Shown: in pieces, positions 51,674 through 60,750 of the stretch | How positions within the stretch are numbered: position 1 is the stretch's first letter | Layout: each line of letters begins with the position of its first letter | The notes under the pieces: generated by a model | What the model was told of the DNA's origin: nothing | The model's input: the letters and a program-made list of their open reading frames with translations, nothing else | Database searches by the model: none | Program-made: the position numbers and the translations under genes | Source: Lachnospiraceae bacterium | GTDB taxonomy: Bacteria; Bacillota; Clostridia; Lachnospirales; Lachnospiraceae | DNA: 64,000 nucleotides | Direction of reading: 5' to 3' | NCBI GenBank assembly: GCA_022792535.1 | Contig: JAAWBG010000017.1 | Span: forward strand, 1 to 64,000

Positions 51674-51702
51674 AATATAGCATAATCCCCGGATAAATTC
51701 AA
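51674..51702 (-). promoter_or_regulatory. Promoter of the antisense RNA
   Basis: TTGAAT and TATATT (minus strand) separated by exactly 17 bases, converging on the toxin gene. Confidence 0.55.
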
Positions 51703-51731
51703 GAATAAATCCCGTTAATGCAAACCGTTAG

Positions 51732-52130
51732 TGTAGGATTACAATACATGTGTTACAACTCAATATTTAAAAAGCAGAGACACTGCCTTTGTGTTATAAT
51801 TTAAGTCACCACAACCAAAACAAACCGAAAGGAGTTCTCTGCTATGACTACTATAATACAGGATATGCGCTATTGTCTACCACTTATTAAATATGTTGAC
51901 AAATCAGGCTCATTAACAACACGCGCAGACGTAATCCTGATACCGGATTAGTTATTTTCTGGGTGAAACTCATGCAACGCGGTTACACCCGTTCCATTCC
52001 AGGCTTGTATCGGTTTTTACGCAAGCAAGGCTTAATGGCAGTAAAACCACCTAATCCTAAAAGTCTTACGCAAGACACAAGATTTTTATGTCCCCGCCTA
52101 TGTGTTACTTGTGTGCTATGTGTGTGCTAC
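51732..52130 (+). pseudogene. Decayed insertion sequence and transposase fragments
   Basis: A left inverted repeat (51732-51757) is followed by a transposase start, MTTIIQDMRYCLPLIKYVDK at ATG 51844. It soon breaks into TTRADVILIPD and a stop. The frame shifts to NPDTGLVIFWVKLMQRGYTR, SIPGLYRFLRKQGLMAVKPP, and then random sequence. The DNA between the HTH and the middle region is deleted, as is the whole catalytic part. Its end repeat matches the element at the start of the window, so both are likely of one family. The right boundary is not recognisable. Confidence 0.7.
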
Positions 52131-52182
52131 ACTTCAAAATTCAGCACTTTTTACCGCAATTCAGGAAAACGCAAACATAAAG

Positions 52183-52217
52183 AAAACCCTTGAAAATACT
52201 GGATTTTCAAGGGTTTT
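52183..52217. terminator. Terminator after rpsI
   Basis: A perfect 15-base stem AAAACCCTTGAAAAT (52183-52197) / ATTTTCAAGGGTTTT (52203-52217) with a 5-base loop, 26 bases after the rpsI stop on the minus strand. Confidence 0.85.
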
Positions 52218-52242
52218 GTAAAATCTCTTATTCTGTTCCAAA

Positions 52243-52635
52243 CTATCTCTTTGAGAACTGTGGCGCACGACGTGCTCCTTTGAGACCGTATTTCTTTCTT
52301 TCCTTCATTCTTGGATCACGTGTCAAGTAGCCTGCTGTCTTCAGCACTGGTCTGTAATCAGCGTCTGCCTGTAGCAGCGCTCTGGAAATACCATGTCTGA
52401 TTGCTCCGGCCTGACCTGTATATCCGCCGCCTTTTACATTTACTAAAACGTCAAATTTATCAACAGTATCTGTTGCCACCAATGGCTGGCGAACGATAAC
52501 TTTCAGGGTTTCCATTCCCAAATAATCGTCAATATCTCTTTTATTAATTGTAATCTTACCAGTTCCCGGTACTAAATATACTCTGGCAATTGATTTTTTT
52601 CTTCTTCCTGTTCCGTAGTACTTTGCATTAGCCAT
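52243..52635 (-). CDS. rpsI: 30S ribosomal protein S9
   Basis: 130 residues, full length, with the conserved [38 protein letters not shown] and the C-terminal [17 protein letters not shown], whose last Arg reaches the P-site tRNA. It follows rplM by 17 bases in the usual L13-S9 operon. Confidence 0.98.
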   Translation of the reverse strand: MANAKYYGTGRRKKSIARVYLVPGTGKITINKRDIDDYLGMETLKVIVRQPLVATDTVDKFDVLVNVKGGGYTGQAGAIRHGISRALLQADADYRPVLKTAGYLTRDPRMKERKKYGLKGARRAPQFSKR

Positions 52636-52652
52636 CTTTTCTTACCTCCTGA

Positions 52653-53081
52653 TTAAAATGTTAAAACTTCTGGTTTCTGAGCTGCATGCTTGTGCTCTGG
52701 TCCTGCATATACGAACAATTTCTTATACATCTGTCTTCCCAAAGGTCCCTTCGGAAGCATTCCTTTGACAGCAAGTTCTACAACTCTTTCCGGTTTGTTT
52801 GCTAACATCTCTTTTAATGTGGTCTCTTTCATTCCACCCACATATTCGGAGTGATGGTAGTAAATCTTCTGGGATAATTTTTTACCAGTTACTTTTACTT
52901 TGTCTGCATTGACAACGATCACATAGTCGCCGGTATCAATATGAGGGGTGTAGATCGGTTTGTTCTTTCCTCTCAATACTTTTGCCACTTCTGATGCCAA
53001 ACGTCCCAAAGTCTTTCCTTCAGCATCAACTACGTACCATTTTCTCTCAATTGTTGCCGGGCTGGCCATAAAAGTTTTCAT
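52653..53081 (-). CDS. rplM: 50S ribosomal protein L13
   Basis: 142 residues, full length ([55 protein letters not shown]). An early assembly protein of the large subunit. The start follows AAGGAGG. A leader of about 190 bases precedes it. Confidence 0.98.
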   Translation of the reverse strand: MKTFMASPATIERKWYVVDAEGKTLGRLASEVAKVLRGKNKPIYTPHIDTGDYVIVVNADKVKVTGKKLSQKIYYHHSEYVGGMKETTLKEMLANKPERVVELAVKGMLPKGPLGRQMYKKLFVYAGPEHKHAAQKPEVLTF

Positions 53082-53269
53082 CGAATGTTACCTCCTTGAA
53101 TTTTACAATGTTACTCTGATATCCGAATGCCGTCCGCTGCACAAAAAATCGTGCCTTTTCTCCTGGTATTCCACTCGTTCTATCATTTTCACACCATTTA
53201 CATTTTTCTTTGTACATCAAAGCAAAAACGCTTCGCCGGGGTTTGGCTTGCATTTCTAACTCGCCATAC
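53082..53269 (-). promoter_or_regulatory. rplM-rpsI mRNA leader, possible L13 autoregulatory leader
   Basis: The region between the promoter and the L13 start is about 188 bases and has no ORF with support. Firmicute L13-S9 operons often carry a structured leader through which L13 represses itself. The position fits but I did not confirm the consensus structure. Confidence 0.4.
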
Positions 53270-53275
53270 TTGCTT

Positions 53276-53304
53276 ATTATATTACATAGACTTATCTGTG
53301 TCAA
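53276..53304 (-). promoter_or_regulatory. rplM operon promoter
   Basis: A consensus sigma-A promoter on the minus strand: TTGACA (53299-53304), 17-base spacer, TATAAT (53276-53281). It lies between the chemoreceptor stop and rplM. Confidence 0.9.
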
Positions 53305-53322
53305 TTATTTTTTGCTGAACTG

Positions 53323-55011
53323 TCAGGAAAACTTTCCAACTTTGAACTTTTGAATCATGCCTCTTAAAGTCTCTGCCTGAGCAGTCATCTCCTGGCTGGA
53401 GGCCGCGCACTCTACAGAAGTTTCTGTATTAGTCTGAACCACATCATTGATCTGATCCACTCCGTGATTAATCTGATCCACCGCATTGGCCTGTTCCTTA
53501 GATGCCTCCGCAATCATATTTACTTTACTAATGATGGCCTTTGAACCTTTCACTGCTCTTTGCAGCTGCTCTGCTGTCTCATGAGCAGTCACCATTCCGC
53601 CTTTCACTGCACGTACGGATTCCTCAATCAACGCTGTGGATTCTGCAGCGGCTTCCGCACTCTGAGCCGCCAGAAGAGAAACCTGATCTGCAACCACTGC
53701 AAATCCTTTTCCTGCCTCCCCTGCCCTTGCAGCTTCTATGGATGCATTCAGCGCCAGCAAGTTGGTCTGAGCCGCAATCTCATTGATAGTTGCAATGATC
53801 TTGCTGATCTCATCGGAAGATTCTTCGATCCGGTTCATGGAGGCTACCATCTCTTTCATCTTTCCATTGCTGTGATCTAATTCTATGCCTACCTGCTGCA
53901 CTTCCTTACTGATGTCAACCGCCTCTTTGGCATTCCGTTCGATCTGCTGGGAAACGCTTTCAATTGTGGCGGAAAGTTCCTGGGTCACTCCTGCCTGTTC
54001 CGAAGCCCCTTCTGCCAGTTCTGTGGAATTAGCGGCAATTTTCTCAGAAGCTTGTGTTACCTGGTTGGCCACAGACTGGACATCCTTCACCATATTCGCC
54101 ATATTCTTCTCAAAGCTCAAAAAAGATTCTTCAATTCCTACAAAATCTCCTCTGTATTCCACATTTGCCTGAACGTCAAAATTTCCCTGAGAAAACTCTT
54201 TCATTGCGTAGTCAATATCTTCCACATAATCGCTCAACCGTTTGATGGAACTTCTCAGTGCATGAGCCAGATGACCGATCTCGTCCTCATTTCTATAATT
54301 TACCTCTGTATGTAAATTTCCCTTTGACAGATCCGTAGCTGCCTGTTCAATCTCATTTAAGGGCGCTACAATACTTTCTACAATCTGATTGCCTACTTTT
54401 CTTGCTGTATAGATTGCAATTCCCAGCAGCAGGACCATAACAGCGATCACAAACAGAATCGTTTCCCGATTGATATTGATGGCTCTGCTTTTCAGCTTGT
54501 CTGTAGCGGCGTCAATCTCTTTTGCGATACTCACTGCTTCCTGCAGCGTAGGTGAACATTGAGACACAATCATCAAAACGCCTTCTTCCCTGTTTCCTGC
54601 TTCCAGTTCTTTCACAATTTGCTTGCCAATCTCCATCCAATTGTGCAGGGCCTCTTCATACTTTTGATTCAGCTCCTTTTCGATGACGTCTGCACTTTTA
54701 AGATCCTTCAGCGCATCCTCAATGGAAGTCATTCCTTCCTGAACACGGGCTTTATTCTCCTCAAAAGTCTCTTTGTCATCATTCAATACCATTTCCCGGA
54801 TATACCTGGCCGCAGTGTTTGATTCAATCCTGCATACTTTCACAGCAGTATCTGCCGCCTGTGCCCCTCTGATATAGGAATTCATTTTCCCCTGTACCAA
54901 AAAGAGCCCAACTATGGCACAGATCGTAATAATGATCATCAGACCAATGACCAAACTGTAGCCATATTGAAGTTTTTCCTTGATTTTCATCTCATTCATT
55001 TTCTTTAACAT
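53323..55011 (-). CDS. Methyl-accepting chemotaxis protein
   Basis: 562 residues. Membrane helices at about 15-37 and 185-205 flank a four-helix-bundle sensor (KVCRIESNTAARYIREMVLN). A HAMP domain (PLNEIEQAATDLSKGNLHTE) and the signalling tip IIATINEIAAQTNLLALNAS with [15 protein letters not shown] follow. It lies between truA and the rplM promoter, where firmicutes normally have no gene, so it appears inserted. Ligand unknown. Confidence 0.93.
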   Translation of the reverse strand: MLKKMNEMKIKEKLQYGYSLVIGLMIIITICAIVGLFLVQGKMNSYIRGAQAADTAVKVCRIESNTAARYIREMVLNDDKETFEENKARVQEGMTSIEDALKDLKSADVIEKELNQKYEEALHNWMEIGKQIVKELEAGNREEGVLMIVSQCSPTLQEAVSIAKEIDAATDKLKSRAININRETILFVIAVMVLLLGIAIYTARKVGNQIVESIVAPLNEIEQAATDLSKGNLHTEVNYRNEDEIGHLAHALRSSIKRLSDYVEDIDYAMKEFSQGNFDVQANVEYRGDFVGIEESFLSFEKNMANMVKDVQSVANQVTQASEKIAANSTELAEGASEQAGVTQELSATIESVSQQIERNAKEAVDISKEVQQVGIELDHSNGKMKEMVASMNRIEESSDEISKIIATINEIAAQTNLLALNASIEAARAGEAGKGFAVVADQVSLLAAQSAEAAAESTALIEESVRAVKGGMVTAHETAEQLQRAVKGSKAIISKVNMIAEASKEQANAVDQINHGVDQINDVVQTNTETSVECAASSQEMTAQAETLRGMIQKFKVGKFS

Positions 55012-55072
55012 GTGTAAATCTCCTTCCTGGGTTTTTATTCAGATATTCTGATCAAAGAAAAGCTAAAATATA

Positions 55073-55882
55073 TTATAAAAATAAAATATCACTATCTCTA
55101 TATTGAATCCCAATCATGGTAAGGCCATGGGCCGGAGCAGTGGGGCCTGCCTGGCTCCGGTCCCGTTTTTCCAATATCTCCCCTATGGATTCTGGCGTTC
55201 TCTCTCCTGCGCCTACGGAGATCAAGGTTCCGGCAATAATCCGAACCATATTGTACAAAAATCCTGTTCCTGTGACCCGGATGATAATCTTGTCCTGGGC
55301 TTCTCTTTCCACTGTGCAGGATAATATTTTCCGCACCGTATCCTCCACGCTGGTCCGGACCGAACAGAAACTTTTAAAATCATGTTCTCCTTCTAAATAG
55401 GCGGCGGCCCGCTGCATTTTTAGAAGATCTAGATTCCGATAATAAAAGTAAGTGTCCCGGCGCAAAGTGGGAATAGGAATCTTCCGGTTTAAAATGCGGT
55501 ATTCATACGTTTTCTCACTGTAACAGCGGCGGGGGTGAAAATTCCCCGGCACCTGGCAGGAGCTTTGCACAACAATATCTTCCGGCAGCCGCTGATTCAA
55601 TGCGTAACAGATCTTTTCCGGGGGAATCCGGCTCTCTGTGTCAAACGCCGCCACATTTCCAAGAGAATGTACCCCTGCATCTGTCCGGCTTGCGCCGATT
55701 ACCTGAATCTGTTCTCCCAAAAGCTCCGATAAAGTACGGTTCAATACCTCTTCTATGGTAATTCCATTGGGCTGTACCTGCCATCCGCAGTAATTAGTAC
55801 CCTCATATGACACCACAAGTTTTATCCGCTTTAAAGTTCCCGGATCCTTTCCCGAATTTCCCTTTCCTTCTTCCTCTGTCAT
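55073..55882 (-). CDS. truA: tRNA pseudouridine(38-40) synthase
   Basis: About 269 residues from MTEEEGKGNSGKD (AGGAGCAAGGAAA in front). The ORF track's extra 39 residues include a repeated CDHI-GIIE unit and are rejected. TruA core: KLVVSYEGTNYCGWQVQPNG, catalytic Asp in GASRTDAGVHSLGNVAAF, and FLYNMVRIIAGTLISVGAG near the end. It isomerises uridines in the anticodon stem-loop. It follows ecfT, the usual order. Confidence 0.95.
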   Translation of the reverse strand: MTEEEGKGNSGKDPGTLKRIKLVVSYEGTNYCGWQVQPNGITIEEVLNRTLSELLGEQIQVIGASRTDAGVHSLGNVAAFDTESRIPPEKICYALNQRLPEDIVVQSSCQVPGNFHPRRCYSEKTYEYRILNRKIPIPTLRRDTYFYYRNLDLLKMQRAAAYLEGEHDFKSFCSVRTSVEDTVRKILSCTVEREAQDKIIIRVTGTGFLYNMVRIIAGTLISVGAGERTPESIGEILEKRDRSQAGPTAPAHGLTMIGIQYRDSDILFL

Positions 55883-55910
55883 TTTCCTTGCTCCTGTCGT
55901 TCTTTTCGAT

Positions 55911-55970
55911 TCTATGATCCCCAAAATATGGTCACAGCTCAATTCTATGATTCCAAAGATATGGTCACAG
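55911..55970. repeat. Tandem 33-base repeat between truA and ecfT
   Basis: Two imperfect copies of TCTATGATCCCCAAAATATG plus GTCACAG (55911-55937 and 55944-55970), 33 bases apart. The second copy covers the last bases of ecfT. Confidence 0.7.
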
Positions 55971-56765
55971 CAGTATCCGCAGTAAGAGCACCAGTACAAA
56001 ATATCCAGCTATCAGCAGATACCCAATTCCATCCTTTTTTTGATATTTCAGAGGTTTCATCTTCGTTCTTCCTTCGCCGCCATGATAACATCTGGCTTCC
56101 ATGGCCATAGCCAAATCATTGGCCCGGCGGAAGGCAGACACAAATAAGGGCACCAAAAGAGGCACCATCGCCTTCACTCGTTTGATGAAATTTCCGCTCT
56201 CAAAATCCGCGCCTCTGGCCAGCTGAGCCTTCATAATCTTATCTGTCTCTTCAATTAGAATCGGAATAAAGCGCAGGGCAATGGACATGATCATTGCAAT
56301 CTCATGAACTGGGATTCCGATTTTATTGAGAGGCTTTAAAGATTTTTCCATTCCATCTGTCAATTGATTGGGGGTGGTGGTCAATGTGAGAACCGAACTG
56401 CCAAGGATCAGATAGGTCAGACGGATTACCATAAATCCCGCATTTTTCAGGCCCTCCTGGGTAATTTTAAAGATCCAGAATTTCACCAGAGGTTCCCCTG
56501 GCGTCAAAAACAGATTGAACAATCCCGTCATCGCTAAAATCACTCCAATGGCTTTCAAACCTTTTGTCATATACCGAAAAGGCACTTTCGACAATTTGAT
56601 CAGCAGGATCAGTCCCAAAGTAACCGCTGCCAGTCCGAATCCATTTTGAAAGAAAAACAGAGACAGAATATAAACCAGAGTTCCCATCAGTTTTACTCTG
56701 GGGTCTAATCTGTGTATCACAGAATCCGATGGATAGTATTGTCCGATGGTAATATCTCTCAACAT
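55965..56765 (-). CDS. ecfT: ECF transporter transmembrane protein EcfT
   Basis: 266 residues, with five to six membrane helices and the two Arg-containing coupling motifs AQLARGADFESG and AMEARCYHG that contact the ATPases. It forms the common energising module for several vitamin-specific S components encoded elsewhere. It follows ecfA2 by 18 bases. Confidence 0.95.
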   Translation of the reverse strand: MLRDITIGQYYPSDSVIHRLDPRVKLMGTLVYILSLFFFQNGFGLAAVTLGLILLIKLSKVPFRYMTKGLKAIGVILAMTGLFNLFLTPGEPLVKFWIFKITQEGLKNAGFMVIRLTYLILGSSVLTLTTTPNQLTDGMEKSLKPLNKIGIPVHEIAMIMSIALRFIPILIEETDKIMKAQLARGADFESGNFIKRVKAMVPLLVPLFVSAFRRANDLAMAMEARCYHGGEGRTKMKPLKYQKKDGIGYLLIAGYFVLVLLLRILL

Positions 56766-56783
56766 AATATTTCCTACTTTATC

Positions 56784-57674
56784 CTACTTTACACTATTCT
56801 TGTTATTGGAAAATTCCTTGCCTTTTCGATTCTGAAAAACCTCCAGGACAGATGTCTTCGCTTCCTCTAATGTGGTAGCTGCCGGATTCACAGGAATCCC
56901 TCTCTCTCTCAATTCCTGTACCACGTAAGTTACCTGAGGAGCTGCAAGGCCTACTGCCTCTAATTCCCGCCAATGGGCAAACACTTCCCTGGGAGTTCCG
57001 TCCAGCATAATCTCTCCCTGATTCATCACAAGAAGCCTGTCTACATACCGAGCCACATCCTCCATACTGTGAGATACCAAAAGAATCGTCATATGCAGTT
57101 CCCGATGCATAGCCGCCACCTGATCTAGGATCTCGTCTCTTCCCTGAGGATCCAGTCCTGCCGTAGGCTCGTCTAAGATTAATACTTCCGGTTTCATAGC
57201 CAAAACCCCTGCAATGGCGGCCCGGCGTTTCTCTCCGCCGGAAAGTTCAAAGGGAGACTGATACCAATCACTTTCCGGCAGTCCTACGCTTCGCAGGGCG
57301 CTGAATGCCCGAAGCTCCGTTTCCTTTTTCGACAGTCCCAGATTGCGTGGACCAAAACATACGTCCTCAAAAATATTCGTCTCAAACAATTGATGTTCTG
57401 GATATTGAAAAACCAGGCCGACTTTGCTCCTCAGTTCCTTTTTATCATAATCTTCTTCGTAAATATCCCGTCCGTTGTAATAGATTCCGCCAAAAGACGC
57501 CTGCAGCAGTCCGTTTAAATGCTGAATCAGAGTGGATTTTCCAGATCCTGTATGACCGATGATCCCGATAAACTCCCCGTCTTGGATCTGCAGATTAATA
57601 TTTTTCAACGCTTGTTTCTCATAAGCGGTATTTTCACTGTACACATAGCTGACTTTATCTAATATAATCGACAT
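56784..57674 (-). CDS. ecfA2: ECF transporter ATPase EcfA2
   Basis: 296 residues. Walker A GIIGHTGSGKSTLIQHLNG, signature FELSGGEKRRAAIAGVLAM, Walker B VLILDEPTAGLDP. The C-terminal tail is the EcfA2-type (VVQELRERGIPVNPAATTLE). The start lies inside the end of ecfA1 (16-base overlap). Confidence 0.95.
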   Translation of the reverse strand: MSIILDKVSYVYSENTAYEKQALKNINLQIQDGEFIGIIGHTGSGKSTLIQHLNGLLQASFGGIYYNGRDIYEEDYDKKELRSKVGLVFQYPEHQLFETNIFEDVCFGPRNLGLSKKETELRAFSALRSVGLPESDWYQSPFELSGGEKRRAAIAGVLAMKPEVLILDEPTAGLDPQGRDEILDQVAAMHRELHMTILLVSHSMEDVARYVDRLLVMNQGEIMLDGTPREVFAHWRELEAVGLAAPQVTYVVQELRERGIPVNPAATTLEEAKTSVLEVFQNRKGKEFSNNKNSVK

Positions 57675-58510
57675 AATACTTCCACCAATTCCTGCCTTGT
57701 GAGAATTCCTGCCGGTATTTCCATTCCTGCCTTACGCAGCTCATGGGCCAAAAGAGTGATCTGGGGTACATCCAGCCGATAAGACTTAAGCGTATCCACC
57801 TGAGAAAAGATTTCCCTGGGACTTCCCTGCATAACCACTTTCCCGTGATCCATCACATAGACCTTATCTGCTCCCACTACCTCTTCCATATAGTGGGTAA
57901 TCCATATTACAGTCACATGCTTTTCCCGGTTCAACATTTCCACTGCTTTTAACACTTCCCGCCTGCCATCGGGATCTAGCATAGCAGTGGGCTCGTCCAA
58001 TACAATACATTTCGGTTCCATAGCCATTACCCCTGCAATGGCTACCCGCTGTTTCTGTCCCCCAGAAAGCTTGTTGGGAGAATGTTCCCGATAAGAGAGC
58101 ATTCCCACTGACTGAAGACTTTTCTCTACCCGTCTCCATATCTCATCTGCAGGTACGCCAATATTTTCCGGACCAAAAGCCACGTCTTCTTCCACAACGC
58201 TGGCAATAATCTGATTGTCTGGATTTTGAAATACCATTCCTGCATTCTGCCGGATATCCCAGAGATAATTTCCGTCCTGAGTATCTTTTCCATCTACCCA
58301 AAGCGTTCCTCCGCTTGCTTGGAGCAGCACGTTAAAATGCTTGGCCAAGGTAGATTTGCCGGAACCATTATGTCCTAAAATTGCCACAAATTCTCCTTGT
58401 CTCACGTCCAAACTGACCCCGTCTAAGGCAGTGGTAATTCCTTCTACATTGTCTTCCTCATCCCGTCTGATATATTCATGGACTAATTTTCTGGCTTCTA
58501 TAAAATTCAT
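57659..58510 (-). CDS. ecfA1: ECF transporter ATPase EcfA1
   Basis: 283 residues. Walker A AILGHNGSGKSTLAKHFNV, signature NKLSGGQKQRVAIAGVMAM, Walker B CIVLDEPTAMLDPDG. It pairs with EcfA2. The ATG overlaps the trmL stop by four bases; the usual upstream neighbour rplQ is not here. Confidence 0.95.
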   Translation of the reverse strand: MNFIEARKLVHEYIRRDEEDNVEGITTALDGVSLDVRQGEFVAILGHNGSGKSTLAKHFNVLLQASGGTLWVDGKDTQDGNYLWDIRQNAGMVFQNPDNQIIASVVEEDVAFGPENIGVPADEIWRRVEKSLQSVGMLSYREHSPNKLSGGQKQRVAIAGVMAMEPKCIVLDEPTAMLDPDGRREVLKAVEMLNREKHVTVIWITHYMEEVVGADKVYVMDHGKVVMQGSPREIFSQVDTLKSYRLDVPQITLLAHELRKAGMEIPAGILTRQELVEVLCRLY

Positions 58511-59019
58511 GGCATTTCATCCTCCCAGCGCAGCCGGTGAAGCTGCCCCTCCAGTCTTAGATTGGAAAACTGATTCTGGCGCAATGCCTCATAGAGTACG
58601 ATAGCCGCCGAGTTAGACAGATTCAGAGACCGTGTTTCCCCTGCCATAGGAATCCGCACGCAGGTATCCTGATATTCCTTTAAGATTTCTTCCGGGATTC
58701 CCCCGCTCTCTTTTCCAAACATCAGATAACAGTCCGGCTCATACTTAACGTCTGTATACAATTTCCGGCTTTTGGTGGTGGCCATATAGATTTTGGCCCC
58801 TGGATTCCTCTGAAGAAAATCCTGCCAATTGATATAGCGTGTCACATCCAAATGTTCCCAATAATCCATTCCCGCACGTTTTAAAGCTTTTTCGCCTAAC
58901 TGAAATCCCAAGGGCTCAATCAGATGGAGCCTGGTATCAGTGGCCACACAAGTGCGCCCGATGTTTCCTGTATTTGCTGGAATCTCCGGTTCATAAAGCA
59001 CAATATTTAACTCTGCCAT
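58507..59019 (-). CDS. trmL: tRNA (cytidine(34)-2'-O)-methyltransferase TrmL
   Basis: 170 residues. A small SPOUT methylase with the knot motifs LMFGKESGGIPEEILKEY and RIPMAGETRSLNLSNSAAIV. It methylates the wobble base of tRNA-Leu isoacceptors. Translationally coupled to ecfA1. Confidence 0.93.
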   Translation of the reverse strand: MAELNIVLYEPEIPANTGNIGRTCVATDTRLHLIEPLGFQLGEKALKRAGMDYWEHLDVTRYINWQDFLQRNPGAKIYMATTKSRKLYTDVKYEPDCYLMFGKESGGIPEEILKEYQDTCVRIPMAGETRSLNLSNSAAIVLYEALRQNQFSNLRLEGQLHRLRWEDEMP

Positions 59020-59067
59020 CTTTCATTCCTCTATTTCAAAAGTGTTCTCTGTCTCATCTGTAGAACA

Positions 59068-60237
59068 TTATTTCCTTAATTTCTGGATAAAAGATTCCAT
59101 TCTGTCCAAAGCCTCTTTCAGGCTGTCCAGAGAGTAGGCGTAAGAGATCCGCAGGAATCCTTCTCCACAGCCGCCAAAAGCAGTTCCCGGCACTACCACT
59201 ACTTTTTCTTCCTGAAGCATTCGGGTGGCAAATTCCTCAGAGCTCATATCAAATTCCTGAATGCATGGAAAGGCGTAAAATGCGCCGAAAGGTTCAAAAC
59301 ATTTCAAGCCCATTTCCCGAAACCGATGGATCAAATACCGTCTTCTGCCATTGTATTCTTCCCGCATCTTCGCCACGTCATCATCTCCATTGCGCACTGC
59401 CTCCACCGCCGCATACTGGCTGGTGGTAGGGGCGCACATAATGGCATACTGATGGATCTTCAGCATCTGTTCTAAAATCTGTTTTGGCGCACAGGCATAA
59501 CCCAGACGCCATCCCGTCATGGAGTATGATTTGGAAAATCCATTGATCAATACCGTACGCTCCCGCATACCCGGCAGGGAAGCAATGGTTACATGGTCTT
59601 TTCCTTCCAGATAGGTAAGCTCTGCATAGATCTCGTCGCTGAGGACGAATAAGTCATGTTTTTGAATCACTTCTGCAATGGCCTCTAAATCTGACCGTTC
59701 CATAACAGCTCCCGTGGGATTGTTGGGAAAAGGCAGCACCAAAAGTTTTGTCTTAGGCGTGACAGCCTCCTCCAGCTCCTGGGCAGTCAGCCGGAATTCA
59801 TTTTCTTCCTTCAGATTGATGATCACCGGTCTGCCATTTGCCAGCACTGCGCAAGGCATATAGGAAACATAGCTGGGCTGCGGGATCAGCACCTCGTCGC
59901 CAGGATCTAACATGGCCCGCATAGCCATATCAATGGCCTCGCTGCCGCCTACTGTGATCATCATCTCTGTATCATAATCATAAGATACCTGAAATCTCCG
60001 TTCCAGATATTTTGCAATCTCCATTTTCAACTCTTTTAAACCCGCATTGGAAGTATAGGAAGTTCTGCCTTTTTCCAGAGAATAAATACCCTCGTCACGA
60101 ATATGCCAGGGAGTGTCAAAATCCGGTTCCCCCACACCTAGAGAGATCACATCTTTCATCTCTGCTGCAATATCAAAAAATTTCCGAATCCCAGAAAATG
60201 GAATCTCCACAATGCGCTCCGATAATGGATTTCTCAT
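59068..60237 (-). CDS. PLP-dependent aminotransferase, class I/II
   Basis: 389 residues. An aspartate-aminotransferase-fold enzyme with PLP lysine Lys236 in LINGFSKSYSMTGWRLGYA, SLGVGEPDFDTPWHI near the N-terminus and PFPNNPTGAVM. It resembles the PatA/AspC-like group of firmicutes. Its start overlaps the stop of the Lrp regulator (TAATG), so it is probably the regulator's target. Confidence 0.92.
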   Translation of the reverse strand: MRNPLSERIVEIPFSGIRKFFDIAAEMKDVISLGVGEPDFDTPWHIRDEGIYSLEKGRTSYTSNAGLKELKMEIAKYLERRFQVSYDYDTEMMITVGGSEAIDMAMRAMLDPGDEVLIPQPSYVSYMPCAVLANGRPVIINLKEENEFRLTAQELEEAVTPKTKLLVLPFPNNPTGAVMERSDLEAIAEVIQKHDLFVLSDEIYAELTYLEGKDHVTIASLPGMRERTVLINGFSKSYSMTGWRLGYACAPKQILEQMLKIHQYAIMCAPTTSQYAAVEAVRNGDDDVAKMREEYNGRRRYLIHRFREMGLKCFEPFGAFYAFPCIQEFDMSSEEFATRMLQEEKVVVVPGTAFGGCGEGFLRISYAYSLDSLKEALDRMESFIQKLRK

Positions 60238-60716
60238 TAGCTCACCAACATCCTTTCATCTTCCTGGGGTTTTGCGATGATTGTACCATGGTCTTTATAT
60301 TTTTTCAAAATAAAATTGGTTTTGGTGCTCAAAACACTTTCTAAGGGTGATAATTTGTCGGACACAAACTGAGCTACTTCCCGAAGAGTCTTTCCTTCTA
60401 ATGTTACCAGAAGATCATAGCCCCCGGAAATCAAATAGACTGCATTGACTTCCGGATAGTTGTAGATCCGCTCTGCAATGCTGTCAAATCCTCTGCCTCG
60501 CTGAGGAGTTACACGGACCTCAATCAAGGCATTGACTTTCTCAATACTAGTCTTATCCCAGTCAATCAAGGTATGGTATCCGCAGATAATCCGCTCTTCC
60601 TCCATCGCCGCCATCTCATTTGCCACCACAGATTCTTCCACTCCAAGCATGATCGCCAGTTCTCCTAAGTTCACCCGGCTGTTTTTCTCTATAAAGGTTA
60701 ATATTTTCTCTCTCAT
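60237..60716 (-). CDS. Lrp/AsnC family regulator
   Basis: 159 residues from MREKILTFIEKNSRVN (GAGGAGACAG in front). An N-terminal winged helix (LGELAIMLGVEESVVANEMA) is followed by a RAM effector domain (VNALIEVRVTPQRGRGFDSI; AVYLISGGYDLLVTLEGKTL). It senses amino acids and likely controls the coupled aminotransferase. Confidence 0.93.
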   Translation of the reverse strand: MREKILTFIEKNSRVNLGELAIMLGVEESVVANEMAAMEEERIICGYHTLIDWDKTSIEKVNALIEVRVTPQRGRGFDSIAERIYNYPEVNAVYLISGGYDLLVTLEGKTLREVAQFVSDKLSPLESVLSTKTNFILKKYKDHGTIIAKPQEDERMLVS

Positions 60717-60750
60717 CTCTGTCTCCTCACCCTTCAAAATGGCCATCGGC

